Shown here piece after piece: positions 43,979-53,900 of a stretch of 57,437 nucleotides of DNA (positions within the stretch are counted from its first letter, which is position 1; each line of letters opens with the position of its first letter). The DNA comes from Chitinophagaceae bacterium (GTDB taxonomy: Bacteria > Bacteroidota > Bacteroidia > Chitinophagales > Chitinophagaceae). Position numbers and translations under genes: made by a program. The stretch lies in NCBI GenBank assembly GCA_019638615.1, contig JAHBTL010000044.1:1-57437 (forward strand), written 5' to 3'. The notes below the pieces were generated by a model that saw nothing but the letters and a program-made list of their open reading frames with translations, had not been told where the DNA came from and did not search any database.

Positions 43979-44665
43979 TTATAAAGTAATAGCAGCGTTA
44001 TCTATTACCTGTCCGCGTTCTGTCCGGATGGTTCTTGCAGGGAATTTACTGATAACACGGTAATCGTGTGTAGCCATTACTATTGCTGTGCCAAAGTTTT
44101 TGCATATCTGAAAAAGCAACTGCATGATCTCATCTGAAGTTTCCGGATCGAGGTTGCCGGTAGGTTCATCTGCCAAAATAAGTTTGGGTGAATTGAGTAA
44201 AGCACGGCCTACATCTACGCGCTGCTGCTCGCCGCCCGACAGTTCAAATGGGAATTTGAACCCTTTTGTTTTTAATCCTACTTTTTCCAGCACGTCATTG
44301 ATCTTATCTTCAATCAGCTTTTCATCCTTCCAGCCGGTAGCGCGCAGCACAAATTTTAAATTATCATGTACATTCCGGTCTGTAAGCAATTGAAAATCCT
44401 GGAACACAATACCCAGGTTCCTCCTTAAAAAGGGGATTTTCTTCCAGTCCATATCCCTGAGTTTGTAGCCTACCACCGTACCTTCTCCTTCCCTCAGTTT
44501 CAGTTCGCCGTACAGCGTTTTCAGCAGGCTTGATTTACCGGCACCTGTTTTACCCACCAGGTAAACAAACTCCCCTTTGTTCACTTTAATATTTACGTCT
44601 TCCAGTATAAGCGAATTGCCCTGGTATATATTGGCATGCTCTAATTCAAGAATAACTTCAGCCAT
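43979..44665 (-). CDS. ftsE: Cell division ATP-binding protein FtsE
   Basis: A 228-residue ABC ATPase that pairs with FtsX to regulate septal peptidoglycan hydrolases at the division site. Walker A is [12 protein letters not shown] (near 38-49), the Q-loop is [10 protein letters not shown], the signature is [17 protein letters not shown], Walker [14 protein letters not shown] and the H-loop [23 protein letters not shown] is the FtsE-type spacing between Walker A and the Q-loop. No ftsX is nearby, which is common in Bacteroidota. LolD and MacB ATPases are alternatives; the lack of a permease gene beside it and the sequence favour FtsE. Confidence 0.85.
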   Translation of the reverse strand: MAEVILELEHANIYQGNSLILEDVNIKVNKGEFVYLVGKTGAGKSSLLKTLYGELKLREGEGTVVGYKLRDMDWKKIPFLRRNLGIVFQDFQLLTDRNVHDNLKFVLRATGWKDEKLIEDKINDVLEKVGLKTKGFKFPFELSGGEQQRVDVGRALLNSPKLILADEPTGNLDPETSDEIMQLLFQICKNFGTAIVMATHDYRVISKFPARTIRTERGQVIDNAAITL

Positions 44666-44693
44666 TTGTACACACTAGATTATTCAAAAAATT

Positions 44694-44701
44694 CAAAGGT
44701 A
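44694..44701 (-). promoter_or_regulatory. ftsE -7 promoter element
   Basis: TACCTTTG on the minus strand, 28 bp ahead of the ftsE start codon. A TTTG upstream (44720-44717) is closer than normal spacing. Confidence 0.4.
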
Positions 44702-44782
44702 AGATTTACATCCCAGCAAATAACGCATTCTTTAGTTTAGTATTGAGACAAATGACTTTTTTTATTAAAACTAAGCAAATAG

Positions 44783-44812
44783 TTGTAAAACTAATTAATT
44801 AGTTTATATTTG
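44783..44812 (+). promoter_or_regulatory. blaI promoter with 18-bp operator palindrome
   Basis: TTG (44783-44785) and TATATTTG (44805-44812) are 19 bp apart, a very good Bacteroidota promoter. The space between is almost wholly the perfect palindrome AAACTAATTAATTAGTTT (44788-44805), the likely site at which the BlaI-type repressor shuts off its own operon. Confidence 0.7.
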
Positions 44813-44830
44813 TTGAATAAATATGTTGAT

Positions 44831-45202
44831 ATGACCCCAGGAAAAAATCTTACCAAAGCCGAAGAACAGATCATGCAGGCTTTATGGAAGCTGGAAAAAG
44901 CTTTTTTGAGGGAATTGGTAGAGGCCCTGCCTGTTCCCAAACCGCATCAAAATACAGTAGCGACCATTTTAAAAATATTGGTTGAAAAGGAGTTTGTGGG
45001 AATAGAAGTATTTGGCAGAATGCACCGGTATTACCCGCTAATCAGTAAAGAAGCGTATTCAAAATCGACCATGAAAAGCATTGTAAAAAGCTATTTTGAA
45101 GGCTCGTTCAGCAATGCCGTTTCTTTCATGGTAAAAGAAAACAGCCTGAGCATTGAAGACCTTGAGCTTTTGCTAAAAGAACTGAAAAAGCAAGGAAAAT
45201 AG
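44831..45202 (+). CDS. BlaI/MecI-family transcriptional repressor
   Basis: A 123-residue BlaI/MecI/CopY-type winged-helix repressor from the ATG at 44831 (the open frame begins at a TTG inside the -7 element, so it is not used). LTKAEEQIMQALWKLEKAFLRELVEALP is the first helix pair, HQNTVATILKILVEKEFVGIE the recognition helix and wing, and the C-terminal helix (about 85-123) is the dimerisation arm cut in BlaI on induction. The M56 protease gene follows 52 bp downstream, the standard BlaI-BlaR1 order. Confidence 0.92.
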   Translation: MTPGKNLTKAEEQIMQALWKLEKAFLRELVEALPVPKPHQNTVATILKILVEKEFVGIEVFGRMHRYYPLISKEAYSKSTMKSIVKSYFEGSFSNAVSFMVKENSLSIEDLELLLKELKKQGK

Positions 45203-45254
45203 AAGCATCCGCCTCTGTTTATCCCTATTTGAAACCAGACAAAAAATCCCCCGC

Positions 45255-47882
45255 ATGCTTGCAGTTGCATATTATTTACTGAAGGTCATTATTTGTTCAG
45301 GCATCCTGTACGGCTACTACCGCCTGGCGCTTCATAACAAAATATTTCACCGGTGGAACAGGTTTTACCTGCTGGGAGCAGTGATAATGAGCCTCAGCTT
45401 CCCGTTAATTACGATCAGCATATTTCATACGCCGGCAGCAGACGATGGGCAGGTAATACGTTTGCTGAACGTGGTTACTACCGGCGATGCATACATACAG
45501 GATGCCAACAGCAGCGCTCCATTTAAATTGACAGACGAAGCGCTTGTCTCTTTTGCTTACATCGCAGTTTCCCTGGTCTTTCTGCTCGTATTGCTTCAAA
45601 CACTTGTGCGTTTGAGAAATATTGTAAAGCACCATCCTACTCAAAAAGTTGAGGGAATTTATTTTGTTGACACCGATGCAAAAGGAACGCCTTTCTCATT
45701 TTTCAGCTACATTTTCTGGAACAGGAATATCAGCATCGACTCCGAAACCGGGCGTAAGGTTTTTTTGCATGAATTAGCGCATGTAAAAGAAAAACACAGC
45801 GCCGACAGGCTGTTCATGAATATTACGATGGTCTTTTTTTGGAGCAATCCTTTCTTCTGGCTTATAAGACGTGAAATGAATATGATCCACGAATTTATTG
45901 CCGACAGCGAATCGGTAGACAACAACGATACGGCGGGATTTGCAGCCATGATCCTGCAGGTAGCTTACCCCCAGCGCAGTTTTGGACTTACCAGTAATTT
46001 TTTCTCGTCATCTATTAAACGCCGGATCCTGATGTTAAAGAAAATGCAGACACCCCGCACCAGCTATATCAGCAGGGTACTTGTATTGCCCTTACTGGCC
46101 ATTGTTTTTGTGGCATTTACCATACGCACGAAACAACTGGCCGCTGCTGAAAACCTGCCTCTTGCATTAGAGAAGAAGATCAATATAATAATTGACGCGG
46201 GACATGGAGGAACAGATCCTGGCGCTAAAGGCAAAAACGGGATTGCCGAAAAAGATATTACGCTCTCGCTTGCAAAAAAAATACAGGCGCTCAATAGCAA
46301 CAGCCGCGTTAATATTATTCTTACCAGGTCAGAAGACGTTTTTCAGCCGGTTAAAGAAAAAGTAGATTTTTCAGTAAAGCAAAAAGCCGATGCTTTTATT
46401 TCCATTCATGTGGCGGCCACGCCACGTCCGTCCAATACCGGGAAAGGCTTTGAGATCTACCTGTCAAGGAAAATGGATACCCTTTCCACACATGCTCAAA
46501 AAGCCCGCCTGCTGGCAAGTATAATAACCGAAGAGATCGCAAAGACATATACCATTGCAACGGAAATTAAACGGCGGATACCACAGGGAATATGGGTGCT
46601 GGATGCCGACCAGATCAACTACCCTGCGTTACTGATAGAATGCGGGTATATTACGGATAGCAAAGATTTGGGATTCCTGCTGAACGAAAAAAACCAGGAA
46701 ACCGTGGCGGGAGACATCCTGAAGGCCATTGAAAGATATGCGAAAGCAGTAGAAGAAAATACCGGGGCTTTTATCGAACAACCCAACCAGGAACACGTTG
46801 TGGAAATTGAAGCGTCAGGGCTTGACATCTCAAGCTTTATTAAAAATCAGTCTGATGGTACAACCCCGTTACTGGTAGTGAATGGCAAGGAAACCAAACA
46901 ACTTCCGCAAGGAGGCATACTGCTGGCAAGCTCACCCAAAGCCACATTCAAAGGAACCATCTATCCAAAAAACAATGCAAAAGCGCTGGCAAAATATGGC
47001 GAAGCCGCCAGGTTTGGAGCTTTGATAATTGAAGAAATAGCTAAAGAACCAACCGCCGGGAAAACCGGGGGGAGTGTAACCCCCAAATTAGAAACTGGTA
47101 ACAGAGCCATCCTGTTTGATGCAAAAGACAAAAGCGATGCCACCCCTCCGGTAACAGACAGCGTTTCTCCCAAAATAAAATCGATAGATGTAACGAACGA
47201 TGGCAATGTAATTATTATTTATAAAAACGATAAGGCAGAAAAGATCAGCAGGCAGGAAGCTGTAAAAAGAAAGCTGCTCAATAACGAACCATCCCCGCCA
47301 ACGGCTCAGGAAGGTATACGATTAAGAGGTATATCTCCGGGAAATGAACCCGTTTATTTCATAGATGGCAAAGAAGCCACCAAGGCAGAGGTTGATCAAC
47401 TGAATCCCCGCGACATTGAAGAAATAAGTGTATGGAAAGACCTGAACGCTATTGAAAAATACGGTTTAAAGGCGAGGAATGGAGCTATTGACATTCGAAC
47501 AAAAAATTTAGAAGGTAAATTTTTGCCAGAGGTATCGGTAGTTGCTTACGGTAACAAGATATTCACTAAGGCGGAACAGGCACCGACCTTCCCTGGCGGC
47601 GATCTTGCATGGGCAAGGCATATATCAAGGGCAATTAACAAGGACCTATCGAAATTAACAGAAGAGAATAAGCAGGGAACCTGCATAGTGCGATTTGTTG
47701 TAAGCACCGATGGAACCGTTTCGGATGTTGAGGCATTAACTATGAAAGGAACCCAACTGGCAAAATCAGCTGTTGCAGCAGTTGAAAACGGACCAAAATG
47801 GAACCCTGCGGTACAAAATGGCAAAGTAGTAAAAGCGTACCACTCTCAACCGGTAAGCTTTACTTTTTCTACTGAGCATTAG
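45255..47882 (+). CDS. M56 sensor-type metalloprotease fused to N-acetylmuramoyl-L-alanine amidase and TonB_C
   Basis: An 875-residue membrane protein. Residues 1-120 hold three or four membrane helices. The M56/BlaR1-type zinc protease has the HELAH motif at 172-176 and NMIHEFIADSES near 209-220, with another helix at 273-290. Then a complete amidase_3 domain (308-495) follows: metal ligand H317 in IIIDAGHGGTDPGA, E332, H385 in FISIHVA, and catalytic E462 in LIECGY. After about 505 come two segments resembling TonB-receptor plug text (AKYGEAARFGALIIEE; IEEISVWKDLNAIEKYG...RNGAIDIRTK), then a TonB_C domain (805-873, IVRFVVSTDGTVSDVEAL). In BlaR1 a penicillin-binding sensor sits where the amidase is here. 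It is co-transcribed with blaI; it would cleave the repressor upon a cell-wall signal. Confidence 0.85.
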   Translation: MLAVAYYLLKVIICSGILYGYYRLALHNKIFHRWNRFYLLGAVIMSLSFPLITISIFHTPAADDGQVIRLLNVVTTGDAYIQDANSSAPFKLTDEALVSFAYIAVSLVFLLVLLQTLVRLRNIVKHHPTQKVEGIYFVDTDAKGTPFSFFSYIFWNRNISIDSETGRKVFLHELAHVKEKHSADRLFMNITMVFFWSNPFFWLIRREMNMIHEFIADSESVDNNDTAGFAAMILQVAYPQRSFGLTSNFFSSSIKRRILMLKKMQTPRTSYISRVLVLPLLAIVFVAFTIRTKQLAAAENLPLALEKKINIIIDAGHGGTDPGAKGKNGIAEKDITLSLAKKIQALNSNSRVNIILTRSEDVFQPVKEKVDFSVKQKADAFISIHVAATPRPSNTGKGFEIYLSRKMDTLSTHAQKARLLASIITEEIAKTYTIATEIKRRIPQGIWVLDADQINYPALLIECGYITDSKDLGFLLNEKNQETVAGDILKAIERYAKAVEENTGAFIEQPNQEHVVEIEASGLDISSFIKNQSDGTTPLLVVNGKETKQLPQGGILLASSPKATFKGTIYPKNNAKALAKYGEAARFGALIIEEIAKEPTAGKTGGSVTPKLETGNRAILFDAKDKSDATPPVTDSVSPKIKSIDVTNDGNVIIIYKNDKAEKISRQEAVKRKLLNNEPSPPTAQEGIRLRGISPGNEPVYFIDGKEATKAEVDQLNPRDIEEISVWKDLNAIEKYGLKARNGAIDIRTKNLEGKFLPEVSVVAYGNKIFTKAEQAPTFPGGDLAWARHISRAINKDLSKLTEENKQGTCIVRFVVSTDGTVSDVEALTMKGTQLAKSAVAAVENGPKWNPAVQNGKVVKAYHSQPVSFTFSTEH

Positions 47883-47898
47883 TAATGAGCATTAGTAA
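47873..47898 (+). repeat. Tandem 13-bp duplication over the M56 gene stop codon
   Basis: TGAGCATTAGTAA is present twice end to end (47873-47885, 47886-47898); the first copy holds the stop TAG at 47880-47882. The rest of 47883-48125 has no gene that I can support. Confidence 0.6.
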
Positions 47899-48125
47899 AT
47901 GGAAAGCCCGGGATACGAAACATTCATCCTGCCGCATGTTTTTCGTTATTCGCCGGTATTGCCGGTGCCAATTGACGACCACCTGCATTCATCCGGACGG
48001 ACAACAAATGTAGATTTAGCGAAACACGAACCCTGGCTTATATCAGCCAATAACAAACCAATTTACACCAGGGCTACCAACCTTCCATCTTATTCCCTGT
48101 TCCTCACACCTTATCCCTTTCTTTC

Positions 48126-50267
48126 CTATCCCACCAGTTCTTCCTTACCTGTTTTGCTATAAGCTTCTGTAAGCTTTTTCTGTAGCTCAAACGGCACTAC
48201 TGCATATTCCTGGAAATGCATTTTAAATTTTGCCCTGCCCTGCGTAAGCGACCGGAGGGAGGAGGAATAATCATCCATTTCAGCCAGGGGAACTTTAGCA
48301 ATAATCCTGGTAAAATTTCCTTCCGCGTCAATGCCTTCCACCAATGCGCGCCGTGTTTGCAGGTCGCCCATTACGGAACCCGTAATGTCATCAGGACATA
48401 ATACCTCTACCCGCTGAATGGGTTCAAGTAATTGCGGTGCGGCTAACTGAAATGCATTTTTAAATGCCATTAATCCTGCTATCTTAAAGGAAATATCATT
48501 GCTGTCTACAGGATGCATCCGCCCGTCAAATACACTTACCCTTACGTCACGTACATACGAGCCGGTCAAAGGACCATTCTGCATTTTTTCCATAACGCCT
48601 TTCAGTATCGAAGGCAAAAAGCGCAAATCAATGGCCCCCCCTACAATGCAATTGTAAAAAACAAGCTTGCCGCCCCAGGGCAGGTCGTGCACATCCCTGT
48701 TACGCACGTTTAAACCGGCAGGGTCAGGCATGCCTTCGTACCAGGGCTCTATACGCATGTGCACTTCTCCAAACTGTCCTGCCCCTCCCGATTGTTTTTT
48801 ATGCCGGTATACTGCTTCAGCAACAGACCTGATGGTTTCACGGTAAGGAATCTTGGGAGTAGAAAACGTTACATCTACTTTATGCTGATGCTGGAGCTTC
48901 CATTTAATTACGGCCAAATGCATATCGCCCTGGCAATGCAGCAGGGTTTGTTTCAGTTCCTGCGATACTTCCACAACAATAGTAGGATCTTCTTCCTTCA
49001 ACTGGTGCAGCGCCGATGCAAGCTTTTCTTCTTCTCCCTTTTTTTGACTGGCAATAGCTATGCTCATGTTGGGAGCAGGAAATACAATGGGCATTAATTC
49101 GCATTCCGCGCTTCTTTCATGTAAAGTGTTATTTACGTGTGTATTCTTTAATTTCAGGGTCGCTCCTATATCGCCTGCAGTCAGCTCATTCACCCCAATA
49201 CGTTTGTTTCCCTCCATTACAAACAACTGGTTGATCCGTTCCGACACACCCGTATTTTCATTCACCAGCTCCATACCGGTTTTCAGTGAACCGGAAAAAA
49301 CTTTCATGAAAGACAATTCGCCAACATGTGGCTCGGAAACGGCTTTGTATATAAAAGCGCAAACCGGGGCTTTGGCGTCGCAGTGAACCAGCTGTTTCTT
49401 TACCGGTTCCTGTGGTGGCATTTCGTTGGCGCTCGGACAAACATTGTCAATAAATCCCATCAGCCTGCCGGCGCCCATATTACGTTCTGCAGACAAGCAA
49501 AATAAGGGGAACAGATCATGGTTGATCATCGCCTTTTTCATCCCGTTCTTAATTTCATCTTCGTCCAGCTCTCCCTTATCAAAATATTTTTCCATTAATG
49601 TTTCGTCATTGCCGGCTACCGCTTCTATCAGCTCCTTATGAAGCCTGTCCGCTTTTTCCCGCTCGCTGTCGGGTATATCCAGCTTTTCCGGCTTTCCGCC
49701 CGCATCTTTAAACTTATACATCGTCATACGCAGCACATCAACAATGCAATGAAATCCTTCTCCCTGCTGTAAAGGATATTGTACAACGGTGAGCTTATTT
49801 CCGAAATGGTCCTTAGCCTGCCGGACGGTATGGTCAAAATCTGCTTTTTCATTGTCGAGATGATTTACAACAAATATCATCGGCGTTTTAAACTGCTCTG
49901 TATATTGCCAGATGATGTCTGTCCCCACTTCCACCCCCATTGCAGCATTCAATAGCATGATACCCGTATCGGCTACCCGCAAAGCCGATAAAACTTCCCC
50001 GACAAAATCATCGTACCCGGGTGTATCAATAATATTGATCTTATATCCCCGCCATTTGGTATGCATCAATGTAGAAAAAATAGAATTACCGCGTTCCTGC
50101 TCTAACTCGTGATAGTCGCTCGTAGTATTTTTTTCCGTTACAGTTCCACGCCTGGAAATTAAGCCGGCTTCGTAAAGCAAACATTCGGCAAGCGCCGTTT
50201 TACCGGAGCCTGCATGTCCGAGAAGAACTATGTTCTTCACATGGGAAGTATCAAATTCGGCAGCCAT
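48126..50267 (-). CDS. EF-G2-type elongation factor G paralogue
   Basis: A 713-residue translational GTPase-like protein from the ATG at 50267. All EF-G domains (G, II, III, IV, V) are present. The P-loop GHAGSGKT (17-24) is intact, but switch I has RGNSIFS where EF-G has RGITI, switch II has DTPGYDDF (EF-G: DTPGHVDF, His catalytic) and G4 is NHLD, not NKMD. It matches the Bacteroides EF-G2 text that I recall (NDETLMEKYFDKGELDEDE). EF-G2 of Bacteroides has been described as lacking GTPase activity and supporting translation under starvation; that role here is an inference. It stands alone on its strand. Confidence 0.85.
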   Translation of the reverse strand: MAAEFDTSHVKNIVLLGHAGSGKTALAECLLYEAGLISRRGTVTEKNTTSDYHELEQERGNSIFSTLMHTKWRGYKINIIDTPGYDDFVGEVLSALRVADTGIMLLNAAMGVEVGTDIIWQYTEQFKTPMIFVVNHLDNEKADFDHTVRQAKDHFGNKLTVVQYPLQQGEGFHCIVDVLRMTMYKFKDAGGKPEKLDIPDSEREKADRLHKELIEAVAGNDETLMEKYFDKGELDEDEIKNGMKKAMINHDLFPLFCLSAERNMGAGRLMGFIDNVCPSANEMPPQEPVKKQLVHCDAKAPVCAFIYKAVSEPHVGELSFMKVFSGSLKTGMELVNENTGVSERINQLFVMEGNKRIGVNELTAGDIGATLKLKNTHVNNTLHERSAECELMPIVFPAPNMSIAIASQKKGEEEKLASALHQLKEEDPTIVVEVSQELKQTLLHCQGDMHLAVIKWKLQHQHKVDVTFSTPKIPYRETIRSVAEAVYRHKKQSGGAGQFGEVHMRIEPWYEGMPDPAGLNVRNRDVHDLPWGGKLVFYNCIVGGAIDLRFLPSILKGVMEKMQNGPLTGSYVRDVRVSVFDGRMHPVDSNDISFKIAGLMAFKNAFQLAAPQLLEPIQRVEVLCPDDITGSVMGDLQTRRALVEGIDAEGNFTRIIAKVPLAEMDDYSSSLRSLTQGRAKFKMHFQEYAVVPFELQKKLTEAYSKTGKEELVG

Positions 50268-50372
50268 GGCAAACAATTTTAAAGTTGAAAAAGATGAGTA
50301 TATGCAAATCAGCAGCCTTCACCTCTGAAACAGGTCAAAGGCGTTATCCGCTGTGTATTTATATTCAGAAAA

Positions 50373-50759
50373 TCAAACGAAACTGGTAATGAAGTGCTGA
50401 AAATCCCCTTTCAGTTCACCCAACCTGCCCCGCAGGTCTCTATATTCTTCAGCAAGCTTTTCATGATCATCTGCCACGTCAGGTGGTGGCGAACCTTCGG
50501 AAGTAAAGGGCTGATAAAGCGAAAAGCCGGAGTGTACTTTAATGGCCTTTTTAAGGTCGTGGATGTTGATAAGCTGGATGTCGAACTGATTTTCGTAATG
50601 TTCAACTTCTATCAGCGCATCTTTGTCGGTAATATGAGCTGAGATCTCCTGCAGCTCTTTTTTCATACGGGTAAATTCTTCCCGTTGTGAACGCAATGCC
50701 TCCCTCCAGGTATTACATTCTTTCGAAAACTGTGAGATTTCTGTAGTAACCATGGGCAT
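50373..50759 (-). CDS. Small coiled-coil protein, unknown function
   Basis: A 128-residue cytoplasmic protein with heptad-like helices at both ends (FSKECNTWREALRSQREEFTRMKKELQEISAH and EKLAEEYRDLRGRLGELKGDFQHFI) and a short middle with GFSLYQPFTSEGSPPPD. It has no signal peptide or membrane helix. It lies about 105 bp upstream of the EF-G2 gene on the same strand and could share its transcript. A second ATG at 50753 would shorten it by two residues. I do not recognise the family. Confidence 0.6.
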   Translation of the reverse strand: MPMVTTEISQFSKECNTWREALRSQREEFTRMKKELQEISAHITDKDALIEVEHYENQFDIQLINIHDLKKAIKVHSGFSLYQPFTSEGSPPPDVADDHEKLAEEYRDLRGRLGELKGDFQHFITSFV

Positions 50760-50867
50760 ACAATTTTAAGTGAAGAAATGTAGAATTGTCACAAGGCCAT
50801 GGGGCGGATGCTGTACTGTAACAGCTAACTAAAAATAGCGAAAATTTTATACAAATGAACGAATGTG

Positions 50868-50914
50868 TAAAAAAAATAACCCATCACGCGGCCTCAGCCG
50901 GCGGATGGGCTATT
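50868..50914 (-). terminator. Terminator of the PKD/T9SS gene
   Basis: On the minus strand AATAGCCCATC pairs with GATGGGTTATT (one G-T pair) around a GC-rich inner hairpin, followed by TTTTTTT. It lies just past the stop at 50935. Confidence 0.8.
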
Positions 50915-50934
50915 GTCTATCAGCTTTCGAAAAA

Positions 50935-53900
50935 CTACTGGGTTATTACCGGAATGATTACTCTCTTATCATCTGCTGCAAGCTCTACAAAATATTCTCC
51001 TTTGGCAAACGGCATCAGGTTCAGATCGTTCACCGTATTCACAATGGTGTTGACCAGCACCCTTCTTCCAATCCTGTCGTATACCGTTACTTTAATGGGT
51101 TTTGAAGGCAATTTGGACAGAATGAGCTTAGCCAGGCCGTTACCGGGGTTGGGGGTTACTTTCACCCTGATATCACCTATATAAATATCGCCTGCCGGAA
51201 CAAAGAAGTAGGAGGCTTCGCCTATACATCCTGAACTTCCTGATGTTACTCTTACTGTGTAAGTTCCGTATCCGCGGGGCTTGTATTTTTTATTGGTAGC
51301 ACCGGATATCAGCACTCCTCCTTTGTACCACTGGTAAGTATCTGCATTGGCAGATACCAGCTCATTGCCCTGCTGGGTAATGGATGGCGTGGGAGCTGAG
51401 CCCATGATTACCACAATTTCATCGTATATATCTGCACCGCAACCGCTTACTGTTACATGATAAGTGCCTGAAGCAGACACAGCGATTGTTTGCGTGGTGG
51501 CGCCGGTGCTCCACAAATAGCCGGCACCGGGGTTGCCTGCATCCAGCACCAGTGCCGAAGAAGAGCAAACAGTAGTATCATTGCCCAGATTAACAGTTGT
51601 GGGCACTTCCATCACTGTTAATTCCAGTTCATCGCTGCCTGTACATCCGTTATGGTTAACGGTTACACCATAAGTGCCCGCTGTAAGCGCATTGATGGTT
51701 TGTGAAACCGCGCCGGTAGTCCATGTATAGGTAGCACCCGGATAACCGGCATCCAATACCAGGCTACTGCCCGAACAAATAGTGGTATCGTTGCCCAGTG
51801 AAACAGGGATGGTTGATATAACATTTACATCAATTTCACCATTGCCGCTGCAACCGCCTTGCGTAACGGCTACTGTATAAGTTGTTTGCCCTTCGCTTAA
51901 ATCCGGCTGTATCGTACGGGAGGTTTCGCCCGTGCTCCACAGGTAAGAAGCGCCGGGGTGGCCTGCATCCAGTATTAAATTACCACCTGTACATACCGTG
52001 GTATCATTACCCAGGTGTACCGTAAGATCAGATGAATAACTTATTACAATATTGTCAACATCTGTACAAATGCCGTTTGATACCGTTACACTGTAAGAAC
52101 CGGGAGCAGTCACTTCAATGGTTTGCGAAGTTTCGCCGGTGCTCCATGAATAGGTGGCACCCGGGTGCGCTCCCGCATCCAGTATCATACTCGTGCCATT
52201 ACAAAGCGTTGTATCGTTGCCCAGGTTTATGTCAATGCCCGATCCTGTTACAGTTACCGGTATTGTTACGGTATCAGCTTTATTATTGCTGTTGGTAACT
52301 ATCAATGTAACATTATAGGTACCTGCAGCAGCATAATCGTGTACAGGATTTCTTTGCAGCGCCCCTGCCGCAGGAGGGTATGCGTAGGTAACTACAGTGC
52401 CATCGCCAAAATCCCAGGTAAAGTTTCTGCGTGTGCCGCAGGCAAAAGTCGTATACCCGTCTGAAGTGAATTTAACCGAATAGGGCGGGCAGTTGGTTGT
52501 TTGTGAGTATACAAAATTCGCGTTTACCTGCTGCCTGGCACTGATCACAATCGTATCTCTTGCCGTACAGCCGTCTTTTACAACCGTTACCCAATAGGTA
52601 GCAGGATCTTTTATTAAAATAGAAGATCTGGGAGGGATAGCTGTATTATATCCTTCCAGCTCAGCAATAACAGGGTTGCTTTCCCATATAATACTGCTGG
52701 CTCCTGATATGCCTGTATTTAATGTATATACCCCGCAAGCGATCTCGTCGTCTGGACCCAGGTCTACCACAAGCGGAGTTGTATTGATCGTTACATTAAT
52801 AGTATCCCTGTCAAAGCAGCTTCCATTGCTTACTTCCACCCAATAGCTGTTGGTGGAGGATGCAACAATGGTTTGAGCAGTTTCACCTGTGCTCCACAAA
52901 TAGGTTGCTCCTGCATTGCCCGCGTCCAGCGTGAGCGATCCGCCCGAACATACGGTTGTATCATTTCCAAGGTTCACTGAAAGTGTGGAAGTATTCACCG
53001 TGATATTGATCTCATCATCGGCAGTACATGCCCCGTTGGTTACTGTAACCGAATAGGTACCGGCGGTTGTTACATTGATCGTTTGTGTAGTTGCACCCGT
53101 GTTCCACAAATACGTTGATCCCGTATTGCCGGCATCCAGTGTGGCGGAGCCACCTGTACAGATGGATCTGTCGGCGCCAAGATTTACTACCGGCGGGGTA
53201 CCGCTTACGGTTATATTAATGTCATCGCTGCCTGAACAGGAACCATCACCTACTATTACAGAATAATTACCGCCGGTGCTCACCGAAATGGTCCGGGTGG
53301 TTTCACCGGTACTCCACAAATAGGTTGAACCTTCATTACCTGCATCCAATACAGTGCCGGTACCTGTGCATATATTCCTGTCGGGACCCAGGTTTACTAC
53401 TACCGGCCCTGCATTCACAGTTACTGCAATGGTATCCCTGTCACTGCATGCGCCATTGGTTACTGTAACATGATACACACCTGATGTAGTTACATCGATC
53501 GTTTGAGTAATTTCTCCGGTACTCCACAGGTAAGTTGCACCCGTGTTACCCGCATCAAGGGTAGTAGTGCCGCCGCTGCAGATCGTCCTGTCGGGTCCCA
53601 GGTCAACCGATGGCCCGCCGCCTGTTACATTTATTACAACCGAAAAAGTATCTGATTTGGCAGAATTGGTTGTCACAATCAACTTCGCTGTATAGCTGCC
53701 TGTTGCTGCATAATCATGCGTAGGATTTTTTTGAGCATTCGTGGGTGGATCATATGTTACAACCGTTCCATCGCCGAAATCCCATATATATTTATCCAGG
53801 CTTCCGCAATTAATGGCAGACATATCGGTGAATTTTACTGAATATGGTCCACACGAAGTTGTTTGTGCATAACTAAATTCTGCATGAACAGCAGGTTTGG

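Noticed and set aside
45255-47882. A beta-lactam resistance sensor (BlaR1 proper)
   Set aside because: There is no penicillin-binding domain with SxxK, SxN and KTG; an amidase domain takes its place.
47899-48162. 87-codon open frame after the M56 gene
   Set aside because: It starts on a duplicated 13-bp unit, ends in phrase repeats and overlaps the EF-G2 gene end.
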